A stretch of DNA of 64,000 bases from the NCBI GenBank assembly GCA_026413225.1, contig CM048560.1:13658001-13722000 (forward strand), given 5' to 3'. Below are positions 61,401 to 64,000 of this stretch, piece by piece. Under the pieces are notes generated by a model, which was given only the letters and a program-made list of their open reading frames with translations, had not been told where the DNA came from and did no database searches. Source of the DNA: Otis tarda (lineage: Eukaryota; Chordata; Aves; Otidiformes; Otididae). A program made the position numbers and the translations under genes. Positions within the stretch are counted from its first letter, which is position 1; each line of letters opens with the position of its first letter.

Positions 61401-64000
61401 CCCATGTATGACTATAGCAAGCATTTGTTTTAGAAGATAATTTTCATCTCTTTGTGCCTTGGAACAAATTCCTGACTTCTCATTGCCACATTATTTTCAG
61501 TCCTAGGCCTCTTTTCAACGAGTTTTTGCATTCTACCATCAGGTTAAACATGAGCAGGAAGAGCAGGGAGGAGGACGCAAGAGTGGTTTGCACTAGCACG
61601 CTACAAAAAAAAATTCAGTCTAACACATCTTCTTTTGCTACAGAGCAATCAGTGCACCTAATTCAACATTTACAGCTGAACCATCACCACCAGAAATTCA
61701 AAGTCCTTACTTCATGTTTATCTTAAATTGTCAGGCCTTTTGGTTAGCCATGGACTTGAGCTTAGGATTGCTGATCAGAAGTAGCTTGCCCATAATTGGA
61801 CAGCAGCTCCTATGTGAACTCACAGGAGCTGGGAATTAACTGCTGTGTGTTGAGGCAAACTGCTGCTGCCTAGCTTTTTAGAGTATCTTACCTCTGTGCA
61901 AACCACTGGCTCTCCATTCTGGCTAGATTCTTGTTGGTGGAGGAATCACTGTCTCATACAGTAGTGTAGGACTGATATTCTGCCTCAGAGTGTGTCAGTG
62001 ACATATTTGTTGGGGCACTGCAGGTGCTGTGCAGCAGTTGCCCCAAAGTTTGCAACTTCCTTGGAGGTACCGGCTTGCTCAGAGACCAAGTACTAACCTG
62101 GCTCTGCAGGAGGCGGCTCTCCATAGTCCCCAGTCTCTGGACTGGGACACTTCACACCTTGCTTGATATTCCCCCGGGCTCATCAAGTGAGGATTGCTGC
62201 GTATAAGACTTCAAAGGTATATGAAATAATCTTCTCTCTCTTATTCTTCTCACAGCTCTCCTATGTTGGATATGCCTTTTACCAGCTCTGTTATAGCCCA
62301 ACCAACTTACAAGCTCTGGAAAGTCTCTGCAAGCATTTACCTGCGACTTGCTAAAGTTAGAGCTACAATCCCTGCAAAGATTCATAGGGAGCATACTCAG
62401 ACATCACCAGCTGGTTCCCCCACAGGGATACTGGACGTGTACTAACTAGCATGCTGCTACCACTAACAGCATTGCCCATCATGCATTATCCCTGTAGAAT
62501 GATTGCTTGTGCTTGAACTCAGGGCAACCAAAAAACCCGCAGACATACCAGATCTGAACAAAGAAGCCATGAAGGAGACAAATTGAGACCTGTTGAGAAA
62601 AAGATGAAAAAGTCGAAATGGGTTGTCTGTGAAAGGATGTCTGAGATGAGATGAAAAGGAGTGGGAAAATTAGTTCCTAGTCCAAGTGAAAGGAAAGAGG
62701 AAAAAAACTGTGGGGCAGAGGTGGAATTGAGATTGGCTGTCAAAGAAACTGATCCATATGTGAAAAAGCATTGTATAGATTTCAATTAATCTTGTAGTTT
62801 CACATTACGAATTGTGTAAACAGGTCTAAAGAGCCTTAAACTGAAGCACTTAGAGGTCAGTGCTTTTGCCAGCAAGCTCTTTGCTCCCTGTGAAATGGAA
62901 TAATAGGCTCTCATCACATCTTGCTGATAAAATAAAATTAATAATTTAAAAAAGCACCACAGAAACAGTGGCAAATATAGAAAACTCAAGAAAATTAATA
63001 ATTCAGTACTTTTATCAGACAAAACTTCAATCGTGTGCATCAGATAAAGTGATGATCCACATCCCTTGAAGTGCGTGAAATGATTTTGCTGAAGTCCTTT
63101 ATCCATAGTTTTAATTGTGCTGTGCACTGAATTAAGTGGAGACTCTTTCAGAAGAGTGGCAGGTTGTCATTGTATCATAGCACCTATACAGACCCAGCTC
63201 AAACTGATATCAGGGAACCAAACTTAGTTCTTTCATTTCAGATAAGGAAGGAAGTTTTGTTTTTTTTTTTAAATCTCTTTAAGTCAAAGTCGATACACAT
63301 TTTAGTAGAAGGCTATTGTGCATGTACTTCAGCTGTTGATGTGTGAGAATAAGAGACACAAAAAGAAAGTAGGTTTCTGTGTAGTCAAGAGTGAAAAACC
63401 TTATTTTACTTAGTGGCTAATGCCATCAGGTGGCTACTTAGTGTAATTGACTAAAAGCCGTAAATGCGTTTTGCTTTTATCTCTAGGTAAACAAGTATAT
63501 TCGTTTAAATACGTTTCTAAGTGTAATTTCTATGTGTGACATTAAAAAAAAGTGAAAGTAGAAAGGGCTGATTAGTAGAGAGGAATAGAGGCCAAAGAGA
63601 AGCATACATAAAAAGGATAGTTCTAGAGGTCAGTGGAATACCTTTGTCTTGTTTCTAGGTTAACAGTAAGTCAGTTGGTAAAACAGGGAAGTATGAAACA
63701 GTGCCAGTACTCAAGGGAAAATAATAAATTAATTATAGAGAAAAATATGTCATCCTACATTGTGACTTTTTAATCATAATTTATTTCCTTTTAGATGGCC
63801 AGGATTGTTTCAATGACTCAACCTTCCCTTCTCTGGGGGAAAAAACGCATATGCAAATTGCTTTGGCAGGCAAAATTCTTTCTGTCTAAGATAATATTGT
63901 TGTTATTATTTCCCTAATACATATTTAGCTAAGATGATAACGCTGAAAAGCTTGAAAAATTATGAAGTCTAATCTTGTAAGTGTAGGATAGACAAGAAGG
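58450..64000. other. No recognised gene
   Basis: AT-rich on both strands. A few short frames next to splice-like sites (for example 60406-60463 and 62800-62920 on the minus strand) have no consistent phases with the exon at 58129-58403. No FRRS1 or PALMD coding sequence was recognised. Confidence 0.45.
59371..59410 (+). repeat. Three-copy short tandem repeat
   Basis: The unit gcttcaaaataag occurs three times at 59371, 59383 and 59398, with small spacing differences. No function is apparent. Confidence 0.7.

Noticed and set aside
61804-61831. Imperfect inverted repeat cagctcc...ggagctg
   Set aside because: Short arms with a bulge; common by chance and no context.
62786-63127. 113-codon minus-strand frame with an internal acceptor-like site
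   Set aside because: No donor in frame and no recognisable family; probably chance.

Overview
The window looks like bird nuclear DNA. The evidence is short, degraded CR1-type LINE ends, few other recognisable repeats, AT-rich introns broken by two CpG islands, and a compact vertebrate gene. The one gene identified with certainty is AGL, the glycogen debranching enzyme (4-alpha-glucanotransferase plus amylo-alpha-1,6-glucosidase), complete on the minus strand. Its start codon is at 55901 and its stop at 20556, about 35 kb. I placed 33 coding exons per mRNA by reading splice sites and phases. They join without a frame break into 4593 nt, encoding 1530 residues plus a stop, against 1532 residues recalled for human AGL.

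The main discovery is inside AGL. The exon carrying the glucanotransferase acid/base glutamate (motif AELFTG) is present twice, at 40763-40886 and 40276-40399. Both copies are exactly 124 nt, have the same phases and intact splice sites, and are 30/41 identical in protein; half of the identical residues use different synonymous codons. Using both copies, or neither, gives a stop codon within a few codons, so the frame demands exactly one. This is the expected architecture of mutually exclusive exons giving two active-site versions of debranching enzyme. A second oddity is a GC-AG intron of only 80 nt after coding exon 15.

Layout. 1-16.2 kb: no recognisable gene, mostly AT-rich sequence, with a small CpG-rich pocket at 13.8-13.96 kb. 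16.26-16.63 kb: a CR1 fragment directly abutting a CpG island, possibly the promoter of the next gene downstream of AGL (SLC35A3 in mammals, but none of its exons are seen here). 16.7-20.5 kb: intergenic sequence and the AGL 3'UTR. 20.5-55.9 kb: AGL. 55.7-57.1 kb: the AGL CpG-island promoter. 57.15-57.21 kb: a TATA box followed by a plausible first-exon donor on the plus strand, suggesting divergent transcription (FRRS1 is the divergent neighbour in mammals, but none of its coding exons are seen). 57.2-64 kb: no recognised gene, except one strong-looking but unidentified minus-strand terminal exon at 58129-58403.

Exon assignments rest on reading the sequence and on remembered AGL protein sequence. 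No alignment, RNA or database search was run.
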